Shown: in pieces, positions 32,582-41,004 of the stretch
How positions within the stretch are numbered: position 1 is the first letter of the stretch
Layout: each line of letters opens with the position of its first letter
DNA from: Saccharomyces paradoxus
Lineage: Eukaryota > Ascomycota > Saccharomycetes > Saccharomycetales > Saccharomycetaceae
NCBI RefSeq assembly: GCF_002079055.1
Contig: NC_047490.1
Coordinates: forward strand, 1,116,001 to 1,180,000
Length of the DNA stretch: 64,000 nt
Direction of reading: 5' to 3'
Notes under the pieces: model-generated
What the model was told of the DNA's origin: nothing
The model's input: the letters and a program-made list of their open reading frames with translations, nothing else
The model's database searches: none
Position numbers and translations under genes: made by a program

Positions 32582-34588
32582 TTATGACAGATATTCGAGT
32601 GTTAATAGTCCGGCACTATTAGAAAATGCGTAACATTTACCTCCCGCACTCGTTTCATTCCATTTTGCGCACGTTATATTAATCCCATGCGCATCTATTC
32701 TAGCTTTACTAACATCATTAACTGTCAGTGGATACACTTCATAGGCACTATCCATTCTATATTTGTCATCTTTTATGCTATAATCCCATTTCCAAAGCCT
32801 TAATGACTTTTGAGTTGCTGACCCGTTTTTAATACCATGCAAAAGGCGTCTAGCTGCGTTCGTTATAATCAGACTTCCATCTGCTGATCCAGCGAGGACC
32901 ATTGGATGTAGTCTTGACGCTCCAATGGCCGTTATGGTTGTCTCTCGCGACACTAAAGGATGAACTGCGAAAGCAGCTCTAGGCGGCACAGCTCTTAAGG
33001 AACTCGCGCCATCTGAGTAGATGTAGGAGTAGATTTGAGGACAATAGACAACCGGAACCAAATTACTTCCCCTAAACCTAGATACCGTCGTCTTTGTTGT
33101 AGCTATGTTTTTTGGGTTAAAGATATAAAAGTAACCGTCCACCGCAACTGTACTGACGACCGTATCTTCAAAATCTGAATAAGCTGTTGAAACGGATAAT
33201 ATGTAGGAATCATGGACTTGTTCGTAAAATGAAGGTAATTCTGGGTCAGTCAAGTCAAACTCTGCCACAAACCCATTCTTTAAACCACAAACAACGGTAG
33301 TAGGAGATAAAAAATCAAAAGTAGTTATCAGACTGTCTGCCAATGACAAAGTCAAAGACGGCTTCTCGCACATCTTAAACAGGTGAAGATCAGTTGCATT
33401 ATCAATAATCTCCAAGAAATTTATCGTTCCTTCCTGGCTCACGAATGATAAACAGCCAACCAGATGGGATGCGCGACATCCTTCGTGCCATTTGAGATCC
33501 CACACCTCACCAAATGAGTGCACGATAGTTTGAACCTTTACGCAATGTAGATCAGAAGTATTCATTTTGAAAATTTGTATACAGGAGGAGTGTTTCTCCT
33601 TGGCAAACATTTCCAGATGCTCATTCAGAGGCTCATCCATGTACTGCGATACCGCAACGGCAAGATATTGTATATTCTCACCTGTATCACTATTGAGCCA
33701 TGCAATATCAGTTACTAATCCTCCTACATTGTAAATAAACCCATGTCTTTTGCCGTTAGGAAGCACTGGAAAGTCTATTTTATCGTCAGTGGACACCACT
33801 GCATCGACTCCCCCAATAAGTAATTTCAATCTTTTCGTTCTTAATTTAACCATATTTTCAAACTCCATCTTATTAATTTCATGATATATAGTTTTGTTTT
33901 TATCCCCAATAACTTTATTATATGCATTTTCCCTATTACATGGTGGCTCTAGACATACGAAATATGGGGAATCTGGCTGGATATTCTTGAATGGGAAATC
34001 AAAAACGCTAGTTTCGAAGCCTTCCTTAACCTTTGCTAGCAGTAATAACTTTTCTCTATTCACTCCGTAAATTCTTTCAATCTTATCTCTTGCACTTGAA
34101 AGATCTTTTAGTAGCCTAATAGGACGGCCCTTCTGTCCCAGACTTGACCCTGGGAAGCCGCTCTTCACATTTTTAGCCAGAGCTTTCTTGAGGCGAGGTT
34201 TCTGGACAGTCTTTTTCTTACCGTTAGATCGATCAGAGGCCCCACTTCCACTACCGTTTAGGTCCGACACTTCATTTCCAGCAGGCTCTAAATCGTTCTC
34301 ACATTCGATCTCAACATTGTCGCTTTCTTCACTATCCCCTTCCTCATTCAATATAAAATCGTCATCGTCGGTGTCATCAACATTATTGACTTGTGCAGTA
34401 TTTATCACATCATCGCGATCAACATTCACTAACTGCGCCAGATTTGCAACCGCCTTCTTCGAAGCGTTTCTTCTGGGCCTTTTAGTTTCTGAATCTCCAG
34501 ATACTGGTATGCCCAAACTGTCATAGGCAACTTCTGCTACCACAGATTTTCTAGGTCTTCCTCTTTTCTTTGCAGGTACTACTGCCAT
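32582..34588 (-). CDS. TFC6: Tfc6, TFIIIC tauB subunit (tau91)
   Basis: 668 codons from the ATG at 34588; the preceding in-frame codon block begins at GTG. Tfc6 is part of the tauB half of TFIIIC, which with Tfc3 recognises the B box of tRNA genes. An AT-hook-like KKRGRPRK sits at about residues 7-14. A disordered acidic region (about 50-130) and a basic one (about 130-160) follow. The C-terminal about 400 residues form a WD40-type beta-propeller without perfect WD repeats. An orphan B-box lies in its promoter, which suggests feedback by TFIIIC. The gene is divergent from ESC2. Confidence 0.94.
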   Translation of the reverse strand: MAVVPAKKRGRPRKSVVAEVAYDSLGIPVSGDSETKRPRRNASKKAVANLAQLVNVDRDDVINTAQVNNVDDTDDDDFILNEEGDSEESDNVEIECENDLEPAGNEVSDLNGSGSGASDRSNGKKKTVQKPRLKKALAKNVKSGFPGSSLGQKGRPIRLLKDLSSARDKIERIYGVNREKLLLLAKVKEGFETSVFDFPFKNIQPDSPYFVCLEPPCNRENAYNKVIGDKNKTIYHEINKMEFENMVKLRTKRLKLLIGGVDAVVSTDDKIDFPVLPNGKRHGFIYNVGGLVTDIAWLNSDTGENIQYLAVAVSQYMDEPLNEHLEMFAKEKHSSCIQIFKMNTSDLHCVKVQTIVHSFGEVWDLKWHEGCRASHLVGCLSFVSQEGTINFLEIIDNATDLHLFKMCEKPSLTLSLADSLITTFDFLSPTTVVCGLKNGFVAEFDLTDPELPSFYEQVHDSYILSVSTAYSDFEDTVVSTVAVDGYFYIFNPKNIATTKTTVSRFRGSNLVPVVYCPQIYSYIYSDGASSLRAVPPRAAFAVHPLVSRETTITAIGASRLHPMVLAGSADGSLIITNAARRLLHGIKNGSATQKSLRLWKWDYSIKDDKYRMDSAYEVYPLTVNDVSKARIDAHGINITCAKWNETSAGGKCYAFSNSAGLLTLEYLS

Positions 34589-35076
34589 CGCCACAACTTA
34601 ATTTCTTATTATATGTATCGCAATAGAGTCAGTAAAAAGAAAATTTCGCTAATTGATCAAACGGTGCTCGCTCTAGTTTTAGGGCATGAAACCGATCTTG
34701 CAGAAATGAGACCAAAGTTTCAACACCTCTTCCATGCTCTCTCGAATAAAAAATAGAGTGTTGTTTATCTTCTTTTGCAACGTAGGGATTTCGAACCGCA
34801 GCTTTCCGGGTGATACTGAATGCTTTCTATTTCCTTACAGAAGACAGCAAATTTTACTGAAGCAAATCGGAGTAGAAATGACAGGTAACGGAAGGGTCAG
34901 CATGCTTATGAATTTCCAATACCACATAGCACTGTGGTAGCGTCAATCACAATTAGGATAGAGGAACTTTTTAATCGTTACTTCAGACTTTAGTTTAAAG
35001 TACTTGCGAGAACGGATTGTGGCCCTGAACAATCAAACGCAAAGGGAAAAACCATTCGCTTTTAGGCCGTTAACAG
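34589..35076. other. Divergent TFC6/ESC2 promoter region
   Basis: 488 bases containing the orphan B-box described separately. A 68-codon frame over it is judged spurious. No other element is recognised. Confidence 0.5.
34786..34812. promoter_or_regulatory. Orphan TFIIIC B-box (ETC6-like) upstream of TFC6
   Basis: The sequence TTTCGAACC with flanks (34786-34797) matches a TFIIIC B box, but there is no A box or cloverleaf around it. It continues into GCAGCTTTCCGGGTG (34799-34813), resembling the extended consensus of yeast ETC sites. It lies about 200 bases upstream of TFC6. In S. cerevisiae an extra TFIIIC site, ETC6, is described in the TFC6 promoter and represses TFC6, so this is most likely its orthologue. 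Confidence 0.72.
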
Positions 35077-36447
35077 ATGTCCAGTAACACCAAAAGCACC
35101 AGCGAGCTCTCAATTAATCTGGATCCAGATAACGCAAGTTTTTCTGATGACAATAGCGATGACTTCTTTATGGATAATTCTTTTGATGTAGATGAAATCG
35201 ATCACTGTGGTGGAAGTAATAGGCGAAGTGTCATAGTTGACTCAAAAGTCACGGAATCCTCGCCACACCATTCAACCTCACCATTACCTGATAGCGAAGA
35301 TGATGACGCAAACCAATCATATCAATTGTTGAACAGATCATCTAGTGAAAATGTCAATACAGAAAATATCACAGAACGCAAATCAGACAAACCTTCGGGT
35401 CGGACGAGAGGAAGATCTATGATGAAGGAGTCTGTAGTTGCAATAAGTTCACCTGAGTCTAACTTAAGCGAGGATAAAAGGCTTCCCAGATCTAGATCAA
35501 GGTCTAGCTCGAGTATAAGATCAATATCTCCAGCGGGAAAATACAAGCGACAGAAAAGCTCATTATTGTATACCTATGACGAAAATGATGACTTCTTCAA
35601 AGAACTTGCTAGGGAAGCCAAAAAAAACACTAGCATTTCAAAAGAATCAACACCTGGCCAGCGAAAACGAGTTTACAACATTAAATTTCTCTCTAAGCTA
35701 GAGGGAACTATAAATAAGGCGGTCCAAGTGAAAGTCCTGGGGAAATACGAATTTTTAAAAATACTACCTGCTGCTTTGGACGGATTGATGAAGTCCTATA
35801 AGATTCCTAAGGTAATGAAAGATATTTACAAGGTAGAAAATGTTACTCTTTATTGGAACAATGCAAAACTACTCAATTTTATGACTTGTAACTCGCTTCA
35901 TATCCCTCAGGATTTTGAAAATGAAGTATCTGATATCGATGTTACTATTGTGTCCAAAGAATATGAAAAGAACTTTGAGGCGACACTAGAATCAAAGTTA
36001 AAGGAAGAAGAAACTGCTTTGCTTATAAAAGAGCGCCAGGAGATCGAAAGAAAGTTAGAGAAGAAGAGAAATGAACAAGAAGAGTCAGAATACCGTGAGT
36101 TTGAATCTGAATTAAAAAATGTGGAAGAAACACAAGAAATAAAAGAAAATGAAACAGTTATTAATACAAAACGTCTGCAAGGGGATGGCCGTCTGTCAGG
36201 GAATAATAGTGACAGGGAAAAAGTTATGAAAATTGCTCTTATGGGTCAAGATAACAAAAAAATCTATGTTAATGTTAGGCGTTCAACACCATTTTCTAAA
36301 GTTGCCGAATATTACAGGATCCAAAAACAGTTACCACAAAAGACGTGCATTAAATTACTGTTTGATCATGATGAATTGGACATGAATGAGTGTATAGCCG
36401 ACCAGGATATGGAAGATGAAGATATGGTTGATGTCGTCATTCATTAG
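35077..36447 (+). CDS. ESC2: Esc2, SUMO-like-domain genome-stability factor
   Basis: 456 codons, the S. cerevisiae length. Esc2 acts in sister-chromatid cohesion, silencing, and processing of recombination intermediates at stalled forks, working with Ubc9 and Slx5-Slx8. The N-terminal half (about 1-190) is acidic or serine-rich and disordered. The first SUMO-like domain is at about 200-300. A charged coiled coil (about 305-370, rich in E and K) links it to the second SUMO-like domain (about 380-456, IALMGQDNKKIYVNVRR onward). No diglycine end is present, as expected for the RENi family. The ATG at 35077 is the first in frame. Confidence 0.95.
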   Translation: MSSNTKSTSELSINLDPDNASFSDDNSDDFFMDNSFDVDEIDHCGGSNRRSVIVDSKVTESSPHHSTSPLPDSEDDDANQSYQLLNRSSSENVNTENITERKSDKPSGRTRGRSMMKESVVAISSPESNLSEDKRLPRSRSRSSSSIRSISPAGKYKRQKSSLLYTYDENDDFFKELAREAKKNTSISKESTPGQRKRVYNIKFLSKLEGTINKAVQVKVLGKYEFLKILPAALDGLMKSYKIPKVMKDIYKVENVTLYWNNAKLLNFMTCNSLHIPQDFENEVSDIDVTIVSKEYEKNFEATLESKLKEEETALLIKERQEIERKLEKKRNEQEESEYREFESELKNVEETQEIKENETVINTKRLQGDGRLSGNNSDREKVMKIALMGQDNKKIYVNVRRSTPFSKVAEYYRIQKQLPQKTCIKLLFDHDELDMNECIADQDMEDEDMVDVVIH

Positions 36448-36833
36448 GCTAAAATTCGAAAAAAGACTAAACACTGCCATTCATGCGATAGGATTAATTA
36501 CTGCGCGGGGAGGTATGTACTAGCGATGCTTGCAGCATTTGCAAGAAAAATTTAAAATTTAGGCTTGAAGGTAGACTATTTGCGGTTCCAATTGTACTCA
36601 GGCCATTTTTACTTAAAAAATAGGTTCAGTCCTTCTTTTGTCCTCTGTAAAATACTATTAATGAGTTTCTCCATTTCTTACGCACTGTATTATAGACAGA
36701 ACGTTTTTTTATTACAATATGAAGGCCTAATGTCGTACAAAAATTTTTCTAGCTTTACTGCGCTAGCTTTAAAAAATACATCAAACATGGTCCAACTGTC
36801 AACATCTTTTGATATTTGCCCCTGCTGTAGTTT
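36448..36833. other. ESC2 3' flank
   Basis: 386 bases from the ESC2 stop to the first long-terminal-repeat remnant. An open frame over it begins at TTG and runs into the repeat, so it is not called. Nothing else is seen. Confidence 0.5.
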
Positions 36834-37174
36834 TGTTGGAACAAGGGATAAACTATTTTTCTATTCTCACTATGACAAATTAATGAAAATTTTCGTTTCA
36901 CTGGAATATTATAACATACTGCGTTAAAAAGATGATATAAGTTACATGATCAGCAGAATAAAATCCAAGCGGCCGTCATACTAAGACGATTTGAAGTGCA
37001 AGGATTGATAATGTAACTGGATCGATAAATGACAGCGTGTAATCGAAGAGTAAGATGAATATATTATTGTGTAGAGTTGTTAATTCCCTTTCTGAATACA
37101 AGTCATTGAGAAGAGCTTCTCATGCACTATCGTTATACACAATACTATTACCTACACCAAAATGGGATCCGATG
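36834..37174 (+). mobile_element. Old solo LTR, Ty1/Ty2 (delta) type
   Basis: It begins TGTTGGAA and carries the delta landmark GCAAGGATTGATAATGTAA (about 36997-37015), then an ATTCCCTTT block and a degenerate end near AATGGGATCC. About 341 bases, close to the usual delta length. It is strongly diverged from the younger delta copy at 37589, so it is a fossil much older than it. No internal element sequence is attached. The ends are approximate. Confidence 0.65.
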
Positions 37175-37429
37175 ACTATCTTAGCATTATATTGGTCTAC
37201 GTGCTTTATCAATTGCTTCTTTTCTTTTATTGTATTCGTATCAATAGAACACACTTTACCAACTGCGGTCATCAATGCAATAAATATGACCAACGTTTTG
37301 TACAAAAATGTATATGTCACTATATTGTAAAAGTAATTGAATATCACACATGTATTTGATATGTGTTCATGACGTATCTTAGGATGGGATATTTCAGCAT
37401 AGCTAACCAAACGCCCGACCGAAACATGA

Positions 37430-37588
37430 ATGGAATCTCGAATCTAAACTAATTGTTCGCGTATTTATAAGTTTGGGGCTGTTCATCTAAGGAGAGTAGG
37501 GGTTTACTGGATGTGCTCAATTTTGTATGTTTCATGCCTAGGTTGATATATTTCGGTTATGTTGAAGTACCTCAGCTTGGCTTAAAAC
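37430..37588 (-). mobile_element. Old Ty3-type (sigma) LTR remnant
   Basis: The block GGAATCTCGAATCTAAAC onward parallels the same region of the well-kept sigma repeat at 37980-38322, in the same orientation, down to its diverged end beside the next delta repeat. The distal part of the repeat (before 37430) is too worn for a firm border. This is a broken and clearly old solo LTR. Confidence 0.65.
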
Positions 37589-37904
37589 TGTTGGAATGAA
37601 ATTCTAATATCATCTATTCAGTAGTATATTATCACATGTGTTGTAAGAGGATGGCATAAAGATTGAGAAACAGTCATCCAATCTAATGGAAGCTGAAATG
37701 CAAGGATTGATAATGTAATAGGAAAATGAATGGCAACATATAAAAGGAAAGAAGGTAATAACACTATGTAGAACTATCGATTCCCTTTTGTGGATTCCTA
37801 TATCCTCGAGGAGAACTTCTAGTGTATTCTATATACCTAATATTATAGCCTTTAGCAACAATGGAATCCCAACAATTATCTAATTATTCACCAAATTCTC
37901 AGCT
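37589..37904 (+). mobile_element. Ty1/Ty2 (delta) LTR with short internal stub
   Basis: TGTTGGAATG at 37589 to GGAATCCCAACA at 37874, with GCAAGGATTGATAATGTAATAG and CCTCGAGGAGAACTTCTAG landmarks; this is clearly a delta repeat. About 30 bases beyond 37874 resemble the start of the Ty1/Ty2 internal region before the sequence switches to a Ty3-type LTR. It is a fossil of intermediate age, remnant only. Confidence 0.85.
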
Positions 37905-37973
37905 TCATACATGTTTTATGTCTAGGGTTGGTAAATCTAGTAATGCTGAGGTATCCCATTCTGACATACAACA
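37905..37973 (-). mobile_element. Partial Ty3-type (sigma) LTR
   Basis: A TTCATACATGTTTTATGTCT block to ACATACAACA is nearly the same as the terminal 70 bases of the complete sigma repeat that follows, in the same orientation. Only this end survives. It is younger than the remnant at 37430-37588, judged by similarity. Confidence 0.8.
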
Positions 37974-37979
37974 AAGTCA

Positions 37980-38322
37980 TGTTGTATTACGGGCTCGAGT
38001 AATACCGGATGTCTTGACAATCCTAAAGTCGTTTAGGAGAGTAACTTGTTGTCAGACTTATTATTATCGTGATTCACAGAATGTTACTTATCCTATATAA
38101 TCTATATAAGATCTGAATCTAACTAAAGGGTGGAAGCGCGGAATCTCGGATCTAAACTAATTGTTCAGGTATTTATACGTTTGGTTAGTTTGGTTCATCT
38201 TAGGCAAGTAGGTTGCCTAGTATACTCAATCTTGTCTATTGTTTCGTACGTGTTTCATACATGTTTTATGTCTAGGTTGGTAAATCTAGTAATGCTGAGG
38301 TATCTCATCTTGAGATACAACA
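37980..38322 (-). mobile_element. Solo Ty3-type (sigma) LTR, looks whole
   Basis: 343 bases, TGTTGTATTA at one end and GATACAACA at the other, matching yeast sigma. It is flanked by the 5-base target duplication AGTCA (37975-37979 and 38323-38327). The repeat ends 15 bases before the mature tRNA-Lys, the expected Ty3 position near the Pol III start. It is recent compared with its neighbours, and no internal Ty3 genes are present. Confidence 0.92.
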
Positions 38323-38337
38323 AGTCATTAATAAACA

Positions 38338-38410
38338 GCCTTGTTGGCGCAATCGGTAGCGCGTATGACTCTTAATCATAAGGTTAGGGGTTCGAGCCCC
38401 CTACAGGGCT
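38338..38410 (+). tRNA. tRNA-Lys(CUU)
   Basis: A 73-base cloverleaf. The acceptor GCCTTGT pairs with ACAGGGC (with wobble), followed by discriminator T. The D-arm region TTGGCGCAATCGGTAGCGC holds the A box, the anticodon loop ACTCTTAAT has anticodon CTT, and the T-arm has GGTTCGAGCC as B box. There is no intron. A run of five T at 38415-38419 ends transcription. It is the target of the Ty3-type insertions just upstream. Confidence 0.96.
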
Positions 38411-38603
38411 TCTATTTTTAATCGCAAAGAATGGCTTTTTTTTGGCCTCTGTACATGCTACTAATCTTCTAAAGAGTACATTATATCCTACCAACCTTTC
38501 CCCATGTATTTGTTGCTCACAGTTGGCGATTTTGAGAGACTGAAGGCTTATTAGTTCTGCACCAGTCAGCTCTTAATCATTATGTACGAAAATATACGCT
38601 GTG

Positions 38604-38612
38604 GGTGGCGAA
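38604..38612 (+). promoter_or_regulatory. Rpn4-type proteasome element upstream of SEM1
   Basis: GGTGGCGAA differs at one base from the PACE consensus GGTGGCAAA and lies about 100 bases before the SEM1 ATG. Rpn4 drives proteasome subunit genes through this element, so it fits Sem1 as a lid subunit. Confidence 0.6.
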
Positions 38613-38713
38613 CGTGGTGGGCGTTACCTTTTAAATGCCTAATTCAAAGCACCTATGCATAAAATGGATAGAGTGGGAAGTAAAAGTTATATACTAGCAC
38701 AAATACGCAAAAT

Positions 38714-38983
38714 ATGAGTACTGACGTTGCTGCTGCGCAAGCTCAAAGTAAAATAGATTCAACAAAAAAAAAGAATGAGGAAATAAATAAGAAGTCGCTG
38801 GAGGAAGACGATGAATTTGAAGATTTTCCTATTGACACATGGGCCAATGGTGAAACAATAAAAAGCAATAGTGTAACGCAGACAAACATATGGGAAGAAA
38901 ACTGGGACGATGTTGAAGTTGATGACGATTTCACCAATGAATTGAAGGCCGAACTAGATAGATATAAACGAGAAAATCAGTGA
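38714..38983 (+). CDS. SEM1: Sem1/Rpn15, proteasome lid and TREX-2 subunit
   Basis: 89 codons, the S. cerevisiae length; by memory it differs at only about two residues. This is the small acidic orthologue of human DSS1, part of the 19S proteasome lid, the TREX-2 mRNA export complex and the COP9-type signalosome. The N-terminal third is K/E-rich. Two acidic, tryptophan-bearing patches, EDFPIDTWAN (about 36-45) and IWEENWDDVEVDDDF (about 59-73), are the conserved contact segments. A short helix ends the protein. The gene lies 303 bases downstream of the tRNA-Lys. The ATG at 38714 is the only sensible start. Confidence 0.97.
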   Translation: MSTDVAAAQAQSKIDSTKKKNEEINKKSLEEDDEFEDFPIDTWANGETIKSNSVTQTNIWEENWDDVEVDDDFTNELKAELDRYKRENQ

Positions 38984-39330
38984 GAGGCTACATAATATTA
39001 TTTTTAAATAACACAAAAGGAAACTACACGCCTAAAATTACTTTAGTACATTGTTGTCTTATTAGTAAATCTTTCCTAGATGATTAATAAATAATGAAAA
39101 GAGAACGCGTAAGGCTATATATATATGAAGCAGTTAATTATATGACCTTGAAGCATAATAATGAATACCAGGGCAAGTGAAAGTATTAAATAAACCAGTT
39201 GAGACTTCTCATTTCTTTAAATGCATAATAACAACTAAATAATAAATCATGATACAAACACTCTATCGCATATTCAATCACGTGCACGTTACCATTTAAT
39301 CTGGTTCAAGTAACATTTCAGAGCGATTGG
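38984..39330. other. Convergent SEM1/CDC40 3' spacer
   Basis: 347 AT-rich bases between two stop codons, with a short TATATATATAT run near 39117-39127. It probably holds both polyadenylation regions. No gene is seen. Confidence 0.5.
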
Positions 39331-40701
39331 CTAGTCACATACATATATCTTACCTGCAGCGCCACTGCAAATGACTTTACTTGTTTCTTGAGGGTGCCAG
39401 TCAACTTGAGTTATAGGCTTATTGCCTGGAATCTTGATGTTATTTAATAAACGCGATGTGTTCCAGTCCCATGTAAATAGTCTGCTTTTTGAATCGCCTG
39501 AACATATGTATCGACCGTCACCGGAAAATGACAAGCTTATCCCGTAACCAGCCGACGAATGCCCTTTGAATATTTTTTTTGGATGCCTCTTATACTTGGG
39601 TTTTAAACTGAAAGAATATATTCTATTATCCATACTTTGTGCACAGAAATAGTTATGAGATGGATGTACATTTAAAAATGGCATAGAATGTTGAGCCGTG
39701 TCACTTATTTGCTTTATTGGCACATTGATCTGGTTTTCCCAGATTCTTACCGTCTTGTCTTCGGAGGATGAAATAAACTTTGAACCATCAGGGAAATACT
39801 TCAGAGCCAGAATACTACTTAGGTGATGATCATATGTCTGCACAAGACCTTGCTTTTCTGAAACGCGATCGTCATAGTGTAATATTTTCGAATTCGATAA
39901 ACCCACTATGAACTCATGGGGGTTAGAAGGTCGAGATTCAACATCAGCTGGTGTTGAGTTAAGATACAGCTTAGTTTTCACTTTACCAGTTTCAGAATCC
40001 CAAATTTTAACGCTTCTATCAAAGGAAGAACTCAGAAAAGATTGACAGTCTTCGGTGAACCGTAACGCCTTGATAGGCTTGGTATGACCTTGAAAATCTC
40101 GTAGGCATTGATAGTCATGGTAAAAATCCCAAATTTTTATAATATGGTCATTACCACCAGAAAGAATTAAATGTCCAGTTTTTGGTAAAAACTTCAGTGC
40201 AGTTGTCCCATCTGGATGCCCTGGATAGTTGCGTATGACTTTTTTTGGCAAGTAACACCGAGAGGACATTATTTCCTCACGAAGATCAACATCCACATCA
40301 TTTGGAGGATGTAAATATCCTCTGCCTTGATAATCCTTTTCCGATTTACCATAAAAATTGGAGACTTCTTCGGTCTCTGTCTGCTCTAAATCTTGGTTGT
40401 TCTCAGCTAGTGTGTGCATGAAGATATCCTGTTCTTGTGTATGAGATTCGCTGGTTTGTGAAGTTTCATCGTCACTACTTGACCAACTGCCCCACGGCCC
40501 ACCTCCTTTACGAGTTTTCCGTCTTCTTTTTAGTTCTGACTTTGTAAAATGTAATTTTCTTTTACGAATATTATTCTGAGAGGGTTCATACGAAGCATCT
40601 TCTTTATGCAAGTTTCTTTTTTTTTTTTTATCGATGGATTTGCTTTCATCAAAGTCTGAATCAGAGTCTGAGCTGGTGCCATAGCCTTCTACTAAACACA
40701 T
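39331..40701 (-). CDS. CDC40: Cdc40/Prp17, second-step splicing factor
   Basis: 456 codons (455 in S. cerevisiae as I recall). A WD40 protein of the spliceosome needed for the second catalytic step of pre-mRNA splicing, with a cell-cycle phenotype through intron-bearing genes. The N-terminal about 160 residues are charged, with a nuclear-type basic stretch (KKKKRNLHK, about 24-32) and RKGGGPWGSW near 65. The C-terminal about 290 residues carry WD repeats such as GGNDHIIKIWDF and SSSFDRSVKIWDSE. The ATG at 40701 gives MCLVEGYGTSSDSDSD. Confidence 0.96.
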   Translation of the reverse strand: MCLVEGYGTSSDSDSDFDESKSIDKKKKRNLHKEDASYEPSQNNIRKRKLHFTKSELKRRRKTRKGGGPWGSWSSSDDETSQTSESHTQEQDIFMHTLAENNQDLEQTETEEVSNFYGKSEKDYQGRGYLHPPNDVDVDLREEIMSSRCYLPKKVIRNYPGHPDGTTALKFLPKTGHLILSGGNDHIIKIWDFYHDYQCLRDFQGHTKPIKALRFTEDCQSFLSSSFDRSVKIWDSETGKVKTKLYLNSTPADVESRPSNPHEFIVGLSNSKILHYDDRVSEKQGLVQTYDHHLSSILALKYFPDGSKFISSSEDKTVRIWENQINVPIKQISDTAQHSMPFLNVHPSHNYFCAQSMDNRIYSFSLKPKYKRHPKKIFKGHSSAGYGISLSFSGDGRYICSGDSKSRLFTWDWNTSRLLNNIKIPGNKPITQVDWHPQETSKVICSGAAGKIYVCD

Positions 40702-41004
40702 TTCTTCAGCTCTTCAGTGCTTATATGTGCGTGCTTACTGCACTAGTTGACCAAAAATAAAGAAACAGTTTTAAGTATATTTTTTTTTTTTTATTTCATG
40801 TAGCAAGAGATACAATACTTCTCATAAATAAAGCAAAATACAAAAAGAGGGAAAGAAATTTAAAAAAAATGAAGTTCTAAAACCAGTGAGAAAATGTATT
40901 AAGGTAACTAATACCGACTACAAATCTAATAATATTGCTCTTTTTATAATTATACAAGTCTATTTGTATTCAAGTTTCATTTAATTACTATTTCATTAAC
41001 TGCC
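40702..41004. other. CDC40 promoter / ESF1 3' flank
   Basis: 303 bases with a T tract near 40780-40792 and A-rich stretches. No Ty sequence, tRNA or gene is seen here. Confidence 0.5.

Noticed and set aside
36565-36927. 120-codon plus-strand frame after ESC2
   Set aside because: Starts at TTG and runs into the old delta LTR at 36834, so not a gene.
37861-38100. 79-codon frame starting inside the delta LTR
   Set aside because: It spans the delta end, a stub and sigma LTR sequence; it is part of the fossil repeats and not a host gene.
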